From JADKIH01 sp043747595 (lineage in GTDB: Bacteria; Bacteroidota; Bacteroidia; AKYH767-A; 2013-40CM-41-45): 64,000 bases of DNA. Under the pieces are notes generated by a model. It searched no databases and was not told where the DNA came from. It saw nothing but the letters and a program-made list of their open reading frames with translations. The DNA lies in the NCBI GenBank assembly GCA_043747595.1, contig JAYTOX010000104.1, forward strand, positions 38,118 through 102,117. The letters are read 5' to 3'. Each line of letters starts with the position of its first letter. Position 1 is the first letter of the stretch. A program made the position numbers and the translations under genes. Shown here in pieces: positions 56,101 to 63,861 of this stretch.

Positions 56101-57596
56101 CCGGACTTCAACAGATTACCGGCTCATTAACCGGAATAAATTCTTTTGCAAACTTTACGATGCAAAAAACCTCCGGCATCTTATTAATCAATAATGATGT
56201 TGATATCAAAGAAAATGATTCTTTGATATCAGGATTCTTTGATCCTAATAATAATAACATTCAAATCGGAAAAAACTTTTTCATTCAAGATGGACCATCA
56301 AATCATTTGTCACCCATGCTTGCAGGAAAATATTCATTTTATGGAAGTATAAATCAAACCTACACAAACCTCGGAACTGATTACGTTACATTTTTCGATA
56401 TAGACATGATTCAAAGTACTAGCAATGCATTAATCCTTGGGATTGGACTTTATAACGATCTGAGAGTTGGAGGAGTATTAACACTCACCAACGGAAAAAT
56501 AATTACCAATGCTAAACAAGTATATGTTTTAAATCCGGCAAATGCAGCAGTAACACCAGGCAATACGACAAGTTATGTGCAAGGAAATTTACGCCGAGTA
56601 TTAAATACAAACGCAATGGGTGGATATGATTTTCCGGTTGGTAATGCTGCAAAAGGATATCAACGAGCATTGGTGAACTTCACAGCGCCTACTCAAATTC
56701 CGGAATTGCTCGCATTCTTTTCTTCGTGGGCCGCAGTACCTGCTGGTCCTGTAAGCAGCGAATGTGTGTTTGCAAACTATTCATTAAACCCGGCTTTGAA
56801 TAATGGATTCTGGACATTCAACTCTTTATCGAATAACTCTACAGGTGTTTTCGACATAACATTATACAATACCAATTACACAAACGCAGCATCACCCGGC
56901 GGCTGGTCAGTCATGAAGAGAACTCCTATTTCAAGCGGTCCGTGGGCACTCGACGGAAACTGCATTATGACAAGCACTGTCACTACAACACAACGATCAG
57001 GAATGATTGGCTTCGATGCCGATTTTGCAACTGCACAATCTACGTCTCCATTACCAATAGAATTGTTGAGCTTTGAAGCTAAAACAAAAACTGAAGGTGT
57101 ATTAACTTTTTGGATCACGTCATCCGAAACAAATAATAACTATTTCAATATTGAAAGAAGTTACGATGCAAACATTTTTAAATCGGTTGGTACAATAAAC
57201 GGTGCAGGAAATTCGACTGTTGAAAATCGTTATTCATTTCTCGATAAAAATCCCGGAAAAGGAATTGTCTACTATCGATTAAAACAAACTGATTACGACG
57301 GACGTTTTTCTTATTCAGAACCTGTTGCTGTTAAAATCAGCGAAAAAGTTTATGGGCTTACTATTTATCCAAATCCGGTTCAGGATAAATTAAATTATCA
57401 ACTTGAAACTAGCGGAGGAGAAATTTCTCTTAAGATAATGGATATTACCGGAAGAATAATTTACGAAGACAATATTCAATTAAAACCGGGCATCACAAAT
57501 TCATCGCTTGAAATGAAAGAGATTCCCGATGGTGTTTATTATTTGATGGTTTCAAATCAGGATTCATCGTCTAAATCTTGGTTTGTGAAAAAATAA
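53130..57596 (+). CDS. Giant T9SS type A protein with PPC-like repeats
   Basis: 1488 residues. After the signal peptide (to ~25), about five repeats of a PPC-like domain (bacterial pre-peptidase C-terminal domain) fill residues ~25-700; each has a WYSFxA/VWYSFIA-type strand and a closing GxTYYIRV (for example TPGTTYYIRIIRYN, GNTYFIRVYDYA, GQTYYIRVDGA). A further domain with WIGNTNSSWGVSANWGSCAI and a right-handed-helix-like region follow (~900-1130). The type A sorting domain is the last ~80 residues (LTIYPNPVQDKLNYQ to WFVKK). Probably a surface adhesin or scaffold; no catalytic motif seen. Confidence 0.9.
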   Translation: MKLNFTKFCFLFLLAFISYNSSFGQSDNLCPTSSVPILTVNPCNSGTNYTLSQSFTVDNNSNVSNNTSCVSSGNNKRDGWYSFTATSSTTNILATVSANNKNIALAVYSGLCGSMVELGCANAGGNGANESLTFASTPGTTYYIRIIRYNSGSTNNSTDGTIIVNSPATNDNCNTTISLTPSAPGGACVPTCGTSFGATASSPSTGCSGTANDDVWYSFIATQISHTITVSGSSSYNAVVELLSGSCGSLTNLACADLTNSGGTETLTYGNLIPGNTYFIRVYDYASGAPSTTGFSICVTTPILPTCPGSLGAGVVNIGSLPYNSAGRTTTGAGNEITATNSIICGNSNYYQGNDEVFIFTPSTTGNISISLTSGSSNVGIMLYKGCPFLGQGGSCVANSQSTSGNQFLCVNVLAGSTYYLVVDRNSTTAISSYAISISTPSASSPPGSTCANAVAVTLPFTAINQSTLCKGDDYNNSTSGSCASLYESGEDMVYALTIPSAQCISVTLSNTSSSQAGFQVYENCPGSAGANCLGFVGGGNVTGNFSLPNAGTYYIIVDSWAPPTVLTYSIGITSVAGTITNDLPCNAINLPLNTNVNGDNSCTGSALEPGAPSCWTTGALNTVWYTVVPTGTSLIIKTFLGTLSNTQIALYSGSCNALVQVAPTSSSCNQDITCGVNTTLNSQITVSGLTPGQTYYIRVDGAIDRTGTFGIMAVDGVIGLPPVYGQDCTQPLPVCSNTINVANPGFTAFGNACDFGSSLNCLLSGERSGSWYIIPIGTNGNLEFDIVPNDWLGAPSTISTDYDFAIWEIGMSGIQCSQLGSNAPVRCNYSALGVTGISGTGNSPGAYPGYNASYEPAIAATVGQVYLLFVSNYTNSTSGFTMNFTGVPDPINYAVPVSPLSWIGNTNSSWGVSANWGSCAIPDCSVDATITNASINQPIISSNQTVKNITINPGSTLTINSNVTLSVCGNFTNNGRLITLPGSTVKFVGTGLQQITGSLTGINSFANFTMQKTSGILLINNDVDIKENDSLISGFFDPNNNNIQIGKNFFIQDGPSNHLSPMLAGKYSFYGSINQTYTNLGTDYVTFFDIDMIQSTSNALILGIGLYNDLRVGGVLTLTNGKIITNAKQVYVLNPANAAVTPGNTTSYVQGNLRRVLNTNAMGGYDFPVGNAAKGYQRALVNFTAPTQIPELLAFFSSWAAVPAGPVSSECVFANYSLNPALNNGFWTFNSLSNNSTGVFDITLYNTNYTNAASPGGWSVMKRTPISSGPWALDGNCIMTSTVTTTQRSGMIGFDADFATAQSTSPLPIELLSFEAKTKTEGVLTFWITSSETNNNYFNIERSYDANIFKSVGTINGAGNSTVENRYSFLDKNPGKGIVYYRLKQTDYDGRFSYSEPVAVKISEKVYGLTIYPNPVQDKLNYQLETSGGEISLKIMDITGRIIYEDNIQLKPGITNSSLEMKEIPDGVYYLMVSNQDSSSKSWFVKK

Positions 57597-57776
57597 TTTA
57601 CTACGTAGATAAAAAGATAAATAACATTTACGTTTCCGAATGAATTCTTTTGTTTCATTTTTCAATTACCGAAAATACATTTGATTTAATATTCCTTTAA
57701 AAAACATTCTATTATTTATTCTAATTAGAAAAATCTAAAATTTCAATTTTTACTTTCAAAATAATTTAACATAATT

Positions 57777-57810
57777 TTTGCTGATATTACGGCAATAGTT
57801 TCTACTTTTG
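57777..57810 (+). promoter_or_regulatory. Promoter of the AT-hook protein gene
   Basis: TTTG (57777-57780), a 22-base spacer and TACTTTTG (57803-57810), the last an exact TAnnTTTG match. The ATG is 35 bases downstream. The spacer is one to three bases longer than typical. Confidence 0.7.
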
Positions 57811-57845
57811 AAACTCTAAATACTTATTCATTAAATTCATATTGC

Positions 57846-58175
57846 ATGGCACGACCAAAAACCAAAAGTTCATTAGTCGTAGGGATACTTGAACTTGTAG
57901 AGTCGCTTCGGAGTATTGAGTCGAAACTAAATATATTAATCAATACTAAAAGTCATCCGAATCCACGCAAGGGTCCAGGAAGACCTCCCGGAAGCATTGC
58001 AAAAAAATCTATTGCAAAATCGGATAAACGAGGACCAGGCAGACCGCCGAGTAATGCAAAGCGGAAACCAGGAAGACCAGCAGGGACTAAAAAAAATAAA
58101 GCAGGAAGACCGGCCGGATCGGTGAAAAAGAAAAAAGGAAGAGGAAGACCTGCCGGCAGCAAGAATAAAAAATAA
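57846..58175 (+). CDS. AT-hook repeat DNA-binding protein
   Basis: 109 residues. Residues 1-~35 form an amphipathic helix (VVGILELVESLRSIESKLNI) that could dimerise the protein. The rest contains five AT-hook-like cores in basic context: KGPGRPPGS, RGPGRPPSN, RKPGRPAGT, KAGRPAGS and GRGRPAGSK. AT hooks bind the minor groove of A/T-rich DNA. The protein would be a nucleoid or transcription factor of the HMGA type. It has its own promoter and terminator and is therefore probably monocistronic. No such protein family with a known target was recognised. Confidence 0.85.
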   Translation: MARPKTKSSLVVGILELVESLRSIESKLNILINTKSHPNPRKGPGRPPGSIAKKSIAKSDKRGPGRPPSNAKRKPGRPAGTKKNKAGRPAGSVKKKKGRGRPAGSKNKK

Positions 58176-58183
58176 GACTAACT

Positions 58184-58218
58184 AAACGGTTTGCAAAAAA
58201 AAGTGAACCGTTTTTTTT
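58184..58218 (+). terminator. Rho-independent terminator after the AT-hook gene
   Basis: AACGGTT (58185-58191) pairs with AACCGTT (58206-58212), followed by an eight-base T tract. It starts nine bases after the stop codon. Confidence 0.85.
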
Positions 58219-58231
58219 ATTTCTATGGGTC

Positions 58232-59284
58232 TTAAATTGAACGATAAAATTTTGTTGTTTGTATTTTTTTATAAAATGATGGCGTCTTTACTTTGAATCG
58301 ATAACCAATATTTAAAAAAGTTGAGATGTAAACATTTCCTACATCAAATTGTGGTAAGCGATAATTATTTCCATCAATAATATTTTGCAATGAAATGTAA
58401 AAAGAAGAAGAATTAAATCCGAGCGACGAACGCAGATCATAAGCACTCAATTGCATTCGATAAACATTGTAAACCTGTCCGGTCTCAATAGATTTTGCAA
58501 AGACGTACTGCTCTTCAACACCAAGCGAAAATAATACATTTATAAATGCTCTTTTAAAAATTGTAAAGGTATGGGTATAACCTAGTCCGGCTGTCAAAGC
58601 AGTAACACTAAACGCATTCCATTTATTCCAAGGCACATAATATTTCGAAATCAGTTCTGGAACAATGGTAGGAGAATTTATCGCGTACAAATACAAATTA
58701 CTCACTGCAACGAACGATCCGGCCGATTTTAATTGTCTTACGTTATTTACATACGCAGCGCCATAACTAAATCTTTTCTTTTTGCTTAAAAAATAAAATG
58801 CTTTAAGTCGAAGCGAATGATTTTTCATATCAGAATTCTGAAAATAGTTGGTCGTATCAGAAAAGTCAGGAATATAGTTTACTGAATTATTATCATAAAA
58901 CCCTTTGTAGTTTCTATAGCTAGCTTCAATTCTCATTTTTACTCCGGTGATAGCCAACGCTAACTGTGTGTAATTCGTTCTTCCTTTTCGAATTCGCTCG
59001 CTACGATCAATTGGAGTTTTGAAACCAAAGAAAAGCGAAATTTTATCATAGAAAAGCCCGAAGCCCGAAACATTTTTGGCAAGTGTAGAATAATTCATAT
59101 TAGACAACCCCAACGAATCTTTCGTTAACTTTTGATAAATATTGACATTATACGATGGCTTACTTTGAAAAATACTAATTCCAAGCTTTTCAGGATATCG
59201 GACTGCATATAAACTATCGAACTGTGCATTTACAGTGGCCGAAATTACCACTAATAAAAAAACGAAAAATAAATGCTTCTTCAA
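58232..59284 (-). CDS. DUF4421 outer-membrane-type protein
   Basis: 350 residues, starting with TTG at 59284 because no ATG gives the signal peptide MKKHLFFVFLLVVISATVNA. The body has alternating strands with aromatic residues and turns typical of an outer-membrane barrel (SGFGLFYDKISLFFGFKTP, GLGYTHTFTIFKRAFINVLF) and the pattern of DUF4421. Function unknown. The AT-hook terminator lies just beyond its stop, and the next gene upstream is ~130 bases away. Confidence 0.75.
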   Translation of the reverse strand: MKKHLFFVFLLVVISATVNAQFDSLYAVRYPEKLGISIFQSKPSYNVNIYQKLTKDSLGLSNMNYSTLAKNVSGFGLFYDKISLFFGFKTPIDRSERIRKGRTNYTQLALAITGVKMRIEASYRNYKGFYDNNSVNYIPDFSDTTNYFQNSDMKNHSLRLKAFYFLSKKKRFSYGAAYVNNVRQLKSAGSFVAVSNLYLYAINSPTIVPELISKYYVPWNKWNAFSVTALTAGLGYTHTFTIFKRAFINVLFSLGVEEQYVFAKSIETGQVYNVYRMQLSAYDLRSSLGFNSSSFYISLQNIIDGNNYRLPQFDVGNVYISTFLNIGYRFKVKTPSFYKKIQTTKFYRSI

Positions 59285-59412
59285 TTATATTGCTGCATTA
59301 GAAAAATGGTTGCGGAATAATTTCCAAGAGCAATAATAAATAAAACAATACCAGAAAAAATGAACACGTCATACTTTTTTCAACAAATAAAATCGAATTG
59401 ATTGAAAACAAA

Positions 59413-59922
59413 TTACTTTTTTAAACTACTCGACAACTTCATTATCTCCGGAAAAGTTAAACCACCAATCATCCCATTCATGATAGCAGCAATTCTCCGA
59501 GCTTTGGTTTCTGTAGTCTTTGCAGTGTCGACCCATTTAGAATAATATTTTCTATAGGATAATGGCTGTTTAATAAATTTACTATTGGCTTCCGGCTCTT
59601 CTTTTAAACAAAGCATGAGCTCCTTATTCATTTGATAAACTTTTGTATCGACCTCCAATTGCAGTTCGACCTTATCGCCTGTTTCTTTCTTTAGCTTTTT
59701 TCGAAGTTCAGTTTTCAATGGCAAAATGAATGCTCCATTACCCATCGGAAATAATGCCAAAGAAGAAATTGCTTGGTGATCGATCATTCCTTTTACACGA
59801 AACGATTTTTTAGTGTCGGATTTAATTTTGTTGGCTTTAGAAGAAGAAATTTCCACATACGACCAACCGGACTTCTCTCCTTTCTTTGCAAATTTTTTAA
59901 TTTCTGCTTTGAACTTGATCAC
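59413..59922 (-). CDS. DUF1905/YdeI-family protein
   Basis: 169 residues with a GTG start (59922). The N-terminal ~90 residues match the DUF1905 domain (GEKSGWSYVEISSSKANKI and VKGMIDHQAISSLALFPMGN), and the C-terminal ~70 match the YdeI/OmdA-like region (SYRKYYSKWVDTAKTTETKA, GGLTFPEIMKLSSSL). Such proteins are linked loosely to envelope or bacteriocin tolerance, without a known reaction. The gene overlaps the upstream DUF3089 gene by 26 bases, suggesting coupling. Confidence 0.88.
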   Translation of the reverse strand: MIKFKAEIKKFAKKGEKSGWSYVEISSSKANKIKSDTKKSFRVKGMIDHQAISSLALFPMGNGAFILPLKTELRKKLKKETGDKVELQLEVDTKVYQMNKELMLCLKEEPEANSKFIKQPLSYRKYYSKWVDTAKTTETKARRIAAIMNGMIGGLTFPEIMKLSSSLKK

Positions 59923-60931
59923 CGGAATTAATTTTTAAATACTCCTTAACACGTGTTGCTACATTTTCGCGAATGTTCATATAAAACAAACTGTAGTCAC
60001 TTACATGATAATTTTTCATAAACTTTACAAAACGACCTTGTTTAGGTCTGTGCACCCATACAATCCCATTTACAACTTGAGCATCGCAAGCATTCGGAAT
60101 TAATTTAAAATTTCTATCGACTCCTCCTAAATTTTTTGCTGCTGAAATATAAGTAGTGTCGCACTTCCACGACAATGGATTTGTACAATAAATATTTTCT
60201 CCTAAATATTTATTGTCTGTTGTTGCACCCCACTTATACGTATTCCAACTTATTAAACATCCATTTTGACTTGCAGAATCGCACGAAGGAATGGTCGAAA
60301 ATTTTTCGTCCGTATTAAAACCAATTGCATACGCCGCAATCATTTTTTTTCTCAACGTATCATTTTTATTGATAAATTCATTGAGCAATCGATATGCATG
60401 GCGGCTGCCTTGCGAATGTCCGGCAATAATAAATGGACGTCCATGATTGTAATTATTTAAATAATAATCAAACGCTGCTTTTACATCTTGATAAGCGAGA
60501 TCTAAAGCGAGTTTTCCGTCATCTCCCTTCTTCACTAAGAACGAAGCAAATGTTGCTTGGCGATAACGAGGCGAATAGACTTTGCAACTTCCATTAAACA
60601 CACTGGCCTGCATTCGAATTGGATATTTGTCTACTCGCTTGTTCAAGCGCTCATTATCAACATTTGCATTCCATCCAGTTTGGCTGAAATTGAGTGTGGG
60701 ATATATATAAAACACGTCTGCTTGTGCCACATTTTGATTATCAATTTCAGAGCTATTTACGGGAACAGTATCTGCACTATCCTTTTTATTTGGCAATGCG
60801 GCCCAATTTTTTTCAAGTGCATAATCAGGTATTGATGGCGGTGCGTAATGTGAGAATTGATGAAAAGGTTTGAAACATGAGCTCAATGTAATTCCGATTA
60901 CGACGAGAAAAATATAACTCAACTTATTCAT
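59897..60931 (-). CDS. DUF3089 alpha/beta hydrolase lipoprotein
   Basis: 344 residues. The signal peptide ends in ITLSSC, a lipobox. The alpha/beta-hydrolase nucleophile elbow is GHSQGSRHAY, preceded by DVFYIYPTLNF and SPRYRQATFASFL, which are those of DUF3089. A serine hydrolase or esterase of unknown substrate, anchored in the envelope. The final 26 bases overlap the DUF1905/YdeI gene. The 277 bases upstream, to the T9SS gene at 61209, contain only the CCGCAGA repeat remnant. Confidence 0.88.
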   Translation of the reverse strand: MNKLSYIFLVVIGITLSSCFKPFHQFSHYAPPSIPDYALEKNWAALPNKKDSADTVPVNSSEIDNQNVAQADVFYIYPTLNFSQTGWNANVDNERLNKRVDKYPIRMQASVFNGSCKVYSPRYRQATFASFLVKKGDDGKLALDLAYQDVKAAFDYYLNNYNHGRPFIIAGHSQGSRHAYRLLNEFINKNDTLRKKMIAAYAIGFNTDEKFSTIPSCDSASQNGCLISWNTYKWGATTDNKYLGENIYCTNPLSWKCDTTYISAAKNLGGVDRNFKLIPNACDAQVVNGIVWVHRPKQGRFVKFMKNYHVSDYSLFYMNIRENVATRVKEYLKINSGDQVQSRN

Positions 60932-61064
60932 TAAATACTTTTTTTAAAATTTGGAGCGAAGATAGTAGTTTAGTTATATACTCGGCATGTTTCAGGTAAA
61001 TTAACTGACAGCTCTCTGTAAATAATTTTACATAGTTTGATTTGTTGGAAATTACTTTTTCAAT

Positions 61065-61099
61065 TTTTTCTCCCGAAGAATCCGCAGATATCCGCAGAA
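61065..61099. repeat. Diverged third copy of the CCGCAGA block
   Basis: A T-run, CTCCCGAAGAATCCGCAGA and a further CCGCAGA before an A-run resemble the centre of the elements at 9639 and 9862, but the TACTTC repeats and flanks are absent. It lies 110 bases beyond the stop of the propeller/PKD T9SS gene. Confidence 0.6.
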
Positions 61100-61208
61100 A
61101 AAAAAATGTAAGTGTTAATTTAGACTGAGATAAAATAAAAATAGACGGCAATTGATCCTGCTTATTAAATTCGATAATAATTTAATATGCTAAAAGATTC
61201 TTTACATA

Positions 61209-63353
61209 TTATCTTTCGCGATCAACAATTATTTTCTTGGTAATAATTTCGAAACTATTATCGAGCGTGATCAAATAAATTCCATTTTTCCAAGAAGAAC
61301 AATTAATAATATATTCAAGATCATTGTCAGATAAATTAACAACATCGTGCATAACAAGTGAAGCAATTTCGTTGTAAATATTTACCGATACTTCTTTTCT
61401 TCGATCCGGAAAATGAAAACTCACCACAAAATTATCGTGCGCCGGATTTGGAAAAACTTGCATCGCAGCTTTTGAAAGATCGAGCTTCGAAATATCTGTT
61501 GTCACAAATTTTATTTCTGCAGAACTCACACAATCATTTACGTCGAATGCAGAAACACTATAATTCCCGTCTTGCTGGAATACATAATAATATCGGTTCG
61601 CAAAAACAATTTGCGAATTTTGAAAATACCATTGGTACGATGCAAATCCTTGCGGTGCAAACAATGTATCTCCTACCTGATGAATCTGAATTGTAGGCGG
61701 CCTATTTAAAACATGAATATAATTTCTCATTACTACGGTATCGCTTCCAAAATTATTCGACACAATCATTGTTACATCATAATATCCCGGAACATAATAA
61801 CAAACGTTTGTTGGCGCCGATGAAAAATTATTTACCACCGATGCGCCTTGAAAAATCCATTGATAAGAAGCTGCATGTTCCGAGCGATCAATAAAATTAA
61901 TGCACGTGTTGCAACAAACAGTTTGGCTCGATGCAATAAAATCGGCAACTGGCGGAACAGCATTTTTAAGTTTTACGATCCATAAATCGTAAGTAATATG
62001 ACTTGCATCGAAATTGTCTTCGGTTTTATAACCGCCAAGAGTGCCGTTAGAATAATTTGCAAGAACAATACTTCCGTCATTCAAAAGATAGCCAAACCCT
62101 TTTTCATCGTGGCCCGGATTAAAAATTGTTTTGTCCCATTTTACATTTCCCGACTCATCGAGTTTAACCACCCAGCTTTGTTCTGCACCTAAATTGATTT
62201 CTGTTTTGTCGCCATTAGTGCCGGAATAAGAAGCGCCGGAAAGAAAATAACCACCATCGTTCGCCTGATAAATTTTCCCAAACTCATCTTCATTCATATT
62301 TCCACCAATTGTTTTATCCCATTTTTTATTTCCATCAACATCAGTTTTGATAATCCAAAAATCGGCAGTGTTTACTGCACCATTGTTCGGAGCTGTTTTT
62401 TCATTTCCGGAAGAAGAATACGAATAACCACCAATAATTAATCCGTGATCGTTGCATTCTGAAAGTGAAATAAGATTGTCGTTAGCAGCACCGCCATAAC
62501 GTTTATCCCAAATTTTATTTCCTGATGCATTTACTTTTACAATCCAATAATCGCACGTAGTGACAGGGCCTCGACAACTTTGAGTATTGTCGCCTACGGG
62601 ATCAGACCAAGTGAAACCACCGAGAACAAAATTTCCGTCGAACGTTTGGATGAGTGAAGTTAGTTGTTCGTTACGATTTCCACCGAAGCGTTTGTCCCAT
62701 TGTTTATTTCCGCTAGCATCCGTTTTCACGATCCAATAATCGGGACCACCTCGAGTTGTTTCAGTGCGATCGCCGGAGGCCGTCGATTCAGAATAGCCGC
62801 CAAGAAGAAAACCGCCATCATTGGTTTGAATAACTGCATTCATTTTGTCGTCGTAAATACCACCGAAACGTTTGTCCCACTGTTTATTTCCTGCAGCATC
62901 AATTTTTACAATCCAGTAGTCGTTGTAATTATGAGTAGTATTATCCCAATTCGACTGCGACTTATCGCCGTTATTGTTAGAGCGAGAAGAGCCACCGAGA
63001 ATAAATCCGCCATCGGAAGTTTGATGCGCAGAAGTAAGTTCATCGTCGAGCGAACCACCGAAGCGTGCATCCCACATTTTTAATCCGAGCGAATCCGTTT
63101 TGATTACATAGTAGTCGAGACCTCCGCGAGAAGGTTGCGATTTATTTCCATCGTTAGACGACAAAGAAGATCCGCCAATAAAAAATCCATGATCGGACGT
63201 AGGAAAAAAAACTTGGAGTTTATCGTTTGCCGTTCCTCCGTACCGATGATCCCATTGGCGAACGAAATTATTTTGCGCAAGCGAGTTGTGCGTTATGAAT
63301 AAAATAACAGCGACAAAAATTATTTTCGAAGAAAGAAAAGACAAGCGTAACAT
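61209..63353 (-). CDS. T9SS type A protein with beta-propeller repeats and PKD domain
   Basis: 714 residues. After the signal peptide (to ~26) about eight repeats of ~55 residues fill residues ~27-455: KxWDxRFGG, a turn, QTxDGGFxLGGxSxS, then DYWIVKxDxxGN. They would build one beta-propeller. A PKD-like domain (~465-545, ADFIASSQTVCCNTCINFID, then GYYDVTMIVSNNFGSDTVVM) follows, then a second Ig-like domain. The type A sorting domain begins near 635 (VFPNPAHDNFVVSFHF) and the protein ends IIVDRER. A surface-exposed binding protein; its ligand is unknown. Confidence 0.9.
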   Translation of the reverse strand: MLRLSFLSSKIIFVAVILFITHNSLAQNNFVRQWDHRYGGTANDKLQVFFPTSDHGFFIGGSSLSSNDGNKSQPSRGGLDYYVIKTDSLGLKMWDARFGGSLDDELTSAHQTSDGGFILGGSSRSNNNGDKSQSNWDNTTHNYNDYWIVKIDAAGNKQWDKRFGGIYDDKMNAVIQTNDGGFLLGGYSESTASGDRTETTRGGPDYWIVKTDASGNKQWDKRFGGNRNEQLTSLIQTFDGNFVLGGFTWSDPVGDNTQSCRGPVTTCDYWIVKVNASGNKIWDKRYGGAANDNLISLSECNDHGLIIGGYSYSSSGNEKTAPNNGAVNTADFWIIKTDVDGNKKWDKTIGGNMNEDEFGKIYQANDGGYFLSGASYSGTNGDKTEINLGAEQSWVVKLDESGNVKWDKTIFNPGHDEKGFGYLLNDGSIVLANYSNGTLGGYKTEDNFDASHITYDLWIVKLKNAVPPVADFIASSQTVCCNTCINFIDRSEHAASYQWIFQGASVVNNFSSAPTNVCYYVPGYYDVTMIVSNNFGSDTVVMRNYIHVLNRPPTIQIHQVGDTLFAPQGFASYQWYFQNSQIVFANRYYYVFQQDGNYSVSAFDVNDCVSSAEIKFVTTDISKLDLSKAAMQVFPNPAHDNFVVSFHFPDRRKEVSVNIYNEIASLVMHDVVNLSDNDLEYIINCSSWKNGIYLITLDNSFEIITKKIIVDRER

Positions 63354-63674
63354 CCGATCAATGTATCACCGGCGCGGGGCAAATTCAATATTAAGTGGTA
63401 AGTGGAACGAAATGCTTGGGGAGGAATAGAGATCGGGGATTAAAACGCAAAGAATGGAGAAGAGAAAAGCAAGCAATAGAAGGAGCGAAGAAAGTGAACG
63501 AGTAGAATATGAAGGAAAATAGAGCGAAGAAAAGAGAGACAAGGCAAGCAATTGGCAGGGGAGGTAAATTCAATACGTTGAAATAGTGGCTAATCCACTA
63601 AAAAAAGCAGAAAAGGCGCTAAAAATTGGGAGAATGAACGACTTTTTTTACTATCATTGCACACCTCAAAAAAA
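63354..63674. other. Gene-free, purine-rich region
   Basis: No credible gene. From about 63400 to 63565 the plus strand is very rich in A and G, and AAATTCAATA occurs on both sides of that tract (about 63380 and 63565). A weak promoter-like TTG-N23-TATCATTG (63626-63659) lies before the tRNA gene. Confidence 0.55.
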
Positions 63675-63745
63675 GGTCCTGTGGCCGAGTGGCTAGGCAG
63701 AGCTCTGCAAAAGCTCGTACAGCGGTTCGAATCCGCTCGGGACCT
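63675..63745 (+). tRNA. tRNA-Cys (GCA)
   Basis: A 71-base cloverleaf. The acceptor stem GGTCCTG (63675-63681) pairs with CGGGACC (63738-63744) with one G-U. The anticodon stem GAGCT/AGCTC encloses the loop CTGCAAA with anticodon GCA. The T arm is GCGG-TTCGAAT-CCGC. The discriminator is T (63745), as expected for cysteine. The CCA end is not encoded. Confidence 0.96.
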
Positions 63746-63752
63746 CAAAAAT

Positions 63753-63820
63753 GTCTGAACTTTGATTGCGCTGATTTTGGGATTTAACTGATTTCGGCAA
63801 ACAGAGTTCAGACTTTTTTT
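63753..63820. repeat. 12-bp inverted repeat with internal GATT repeats, also terminator-like
   Basis: GTCTGAACTTTG (63753-63764) pairs with CAGAGTTCAGAC (63802-63813) with one G-U and is followed by seven T. The 37-base interior repeats GATT/GATTT at about 10-base steps (ATTGCGCTGATTTTGGG, then ATTTAACTGATTTCGG). It could end the tRNA transcript. The internal repetition and the GxxExxY gene on the far side suggest something more than a terminator. Confidence 0.8.
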
Positions 63821-63861
63821 ACAGCATGAATCTCTTTTGATTCAAAACAGTTTAATTCAAA

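Noticed and set aside
57953..58162. Minus-strand frame of 69 residues over the AT-hook gene.
   Set aside because: It is the complement of a repetitive basic coding region and gives a P/G/F-rich low-complexity peptide.
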